A stretch of 6,268 bases of DNA from Chloroflexota bacterium. GTDB taxonomy: Bacteria > Chloroflexota > Chloroflexia > Chloroflexales > Kallotenuaceae. The notes beneath the pieces are model-generated. The model did not search any database, was not told where the DNA came from, and was given only the letters and a program-made list of their open reading frames with translations. The DNA lies in the NCBI GenBank assembly GCA_019240175.1, contig JAFAYS010000066.1, forward strand, positions 1 through 6,268. Direction: 5' to 3'. Every line of letters begins with the position of its first letter. The first letter of the stretch is position 1. Shown here piece by piece: positions 6,111 to 6,268 of the stretch. A program made the translations under genes and the position numbers.

Positions 6111-6131
6111 TTGTAACCGAGCTATACGCGT

Positions 6132-6268
6132 TTATTTAAAGCTGGCAGTTTCCGGGTCGGCTCCGATACGCTGGCCGCGATCCATGCCTGCGATCGCCTG
6201 CATATCGCTGTCGGACAGCTCGAAATCGAAGAGGGCGATATTTTCCTGGATGCGCTGCGCCCCCACCG
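6132..6268 (-). CDS. Aldo/keto reductase, C-terminal fragment (5' end outside window)
   Basis: On the minus strand a frame open to the window edge ends at a TAA (complement of 6132-6134). The 44 visible codons read, from the edge inward, VGAQRIQENIALFDFELSDS followed by DMQAIAGMDRGQRIGADPET and ASFK. The blocks R-I-x-E-N, F-D-F-E-L-S-D-x-D-M and I-x-x-[LM]-D-R-G-x-R-x-G-x-D-P are the usual C-terminus of aldo/keto reductases of the 2,5-diketo-D-gluconate reductase type. By family knowledge, R-I-x-E-N lies in the NADPH-binding end of the barrel. Such enzymes reduce carbonyls with NADPH in the cytoplasm. The catalytic Asp-Tyr-Lys-His residues are outside the window, so activity and substrate cannot be judged. 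It converges on the oxidoreductase across the hairpin at 6063-6110. Confidence 0.88.
   Translation of the reverse strand, partial: VGAQRIQENIALFDFELSDSDMQAIAGMDRGQRIGADPETASFK

Overview
The window comes from a bacterium of roughly 60% GC (judged by eye). Its best overall fit is Chloroflexota (Chloroflexia-like). The reasons are large secreted LVIVD-repeat proteins, C-terminal tails of the type FLPLV that I recall from exported Chloroflexi proteins, and an Rv1855c-like F420-dependent oxidoreductase. This placement is inference; no rRNA or marker gene is present.

Layout: four complete or partial genes run on the + strand and one partial gene runs on the - strand. Bases 3-866 hold the C-terminal half of an LVIVD-repeat beta-propeller protein whose start lies outside the window. 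Bases 995-3040 encode a complete secreted paralogue of 681 aa with 14 repeats. Bases 3148-4971 encode a second complete secreted paralogue of 607 aa with 13 repeats, starting at GTG. Bases 5160-6041 encode a 293 aa luciferase-like (LLM class) flavin/F420-dependent oxidoreductase. Bases 6132-6268 (- strand) are the last 44 codons of an aldo/keto reductase.

Transcription: each LVIVD gene looks like its own transcription unit. A hairpin follows gene 1, a promoter precedes gene 2, and an intrinsic terminator lies directly against a sigma70-type promoter between genes 2 and 3. In both complete LVIVD genes exactly 39 bases separate the -10 box from the start codon. The oxidoreductase has its own leader, which carries a 13-bp hairpin, and it converges on the aldo/keto reductase across a shared hairpin terminator.

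Biology: the three LVIVD proteins form a tandem paralogous cluster of exported beta-propellers, probably binding or scaffold proteins at the cell surface; their function is unknown. Their most notable shared features are a single pair of cysteines in the same inter-strand loop of one blade, and a common C-terminal tail. The two redox genes downstream are ordinary housekeeping or accessory enzymes with no visible link to the propellers. I see no mobile element, CRISPR array, tRNA or rRNA. No stretch over 300 bases lacks a gene.
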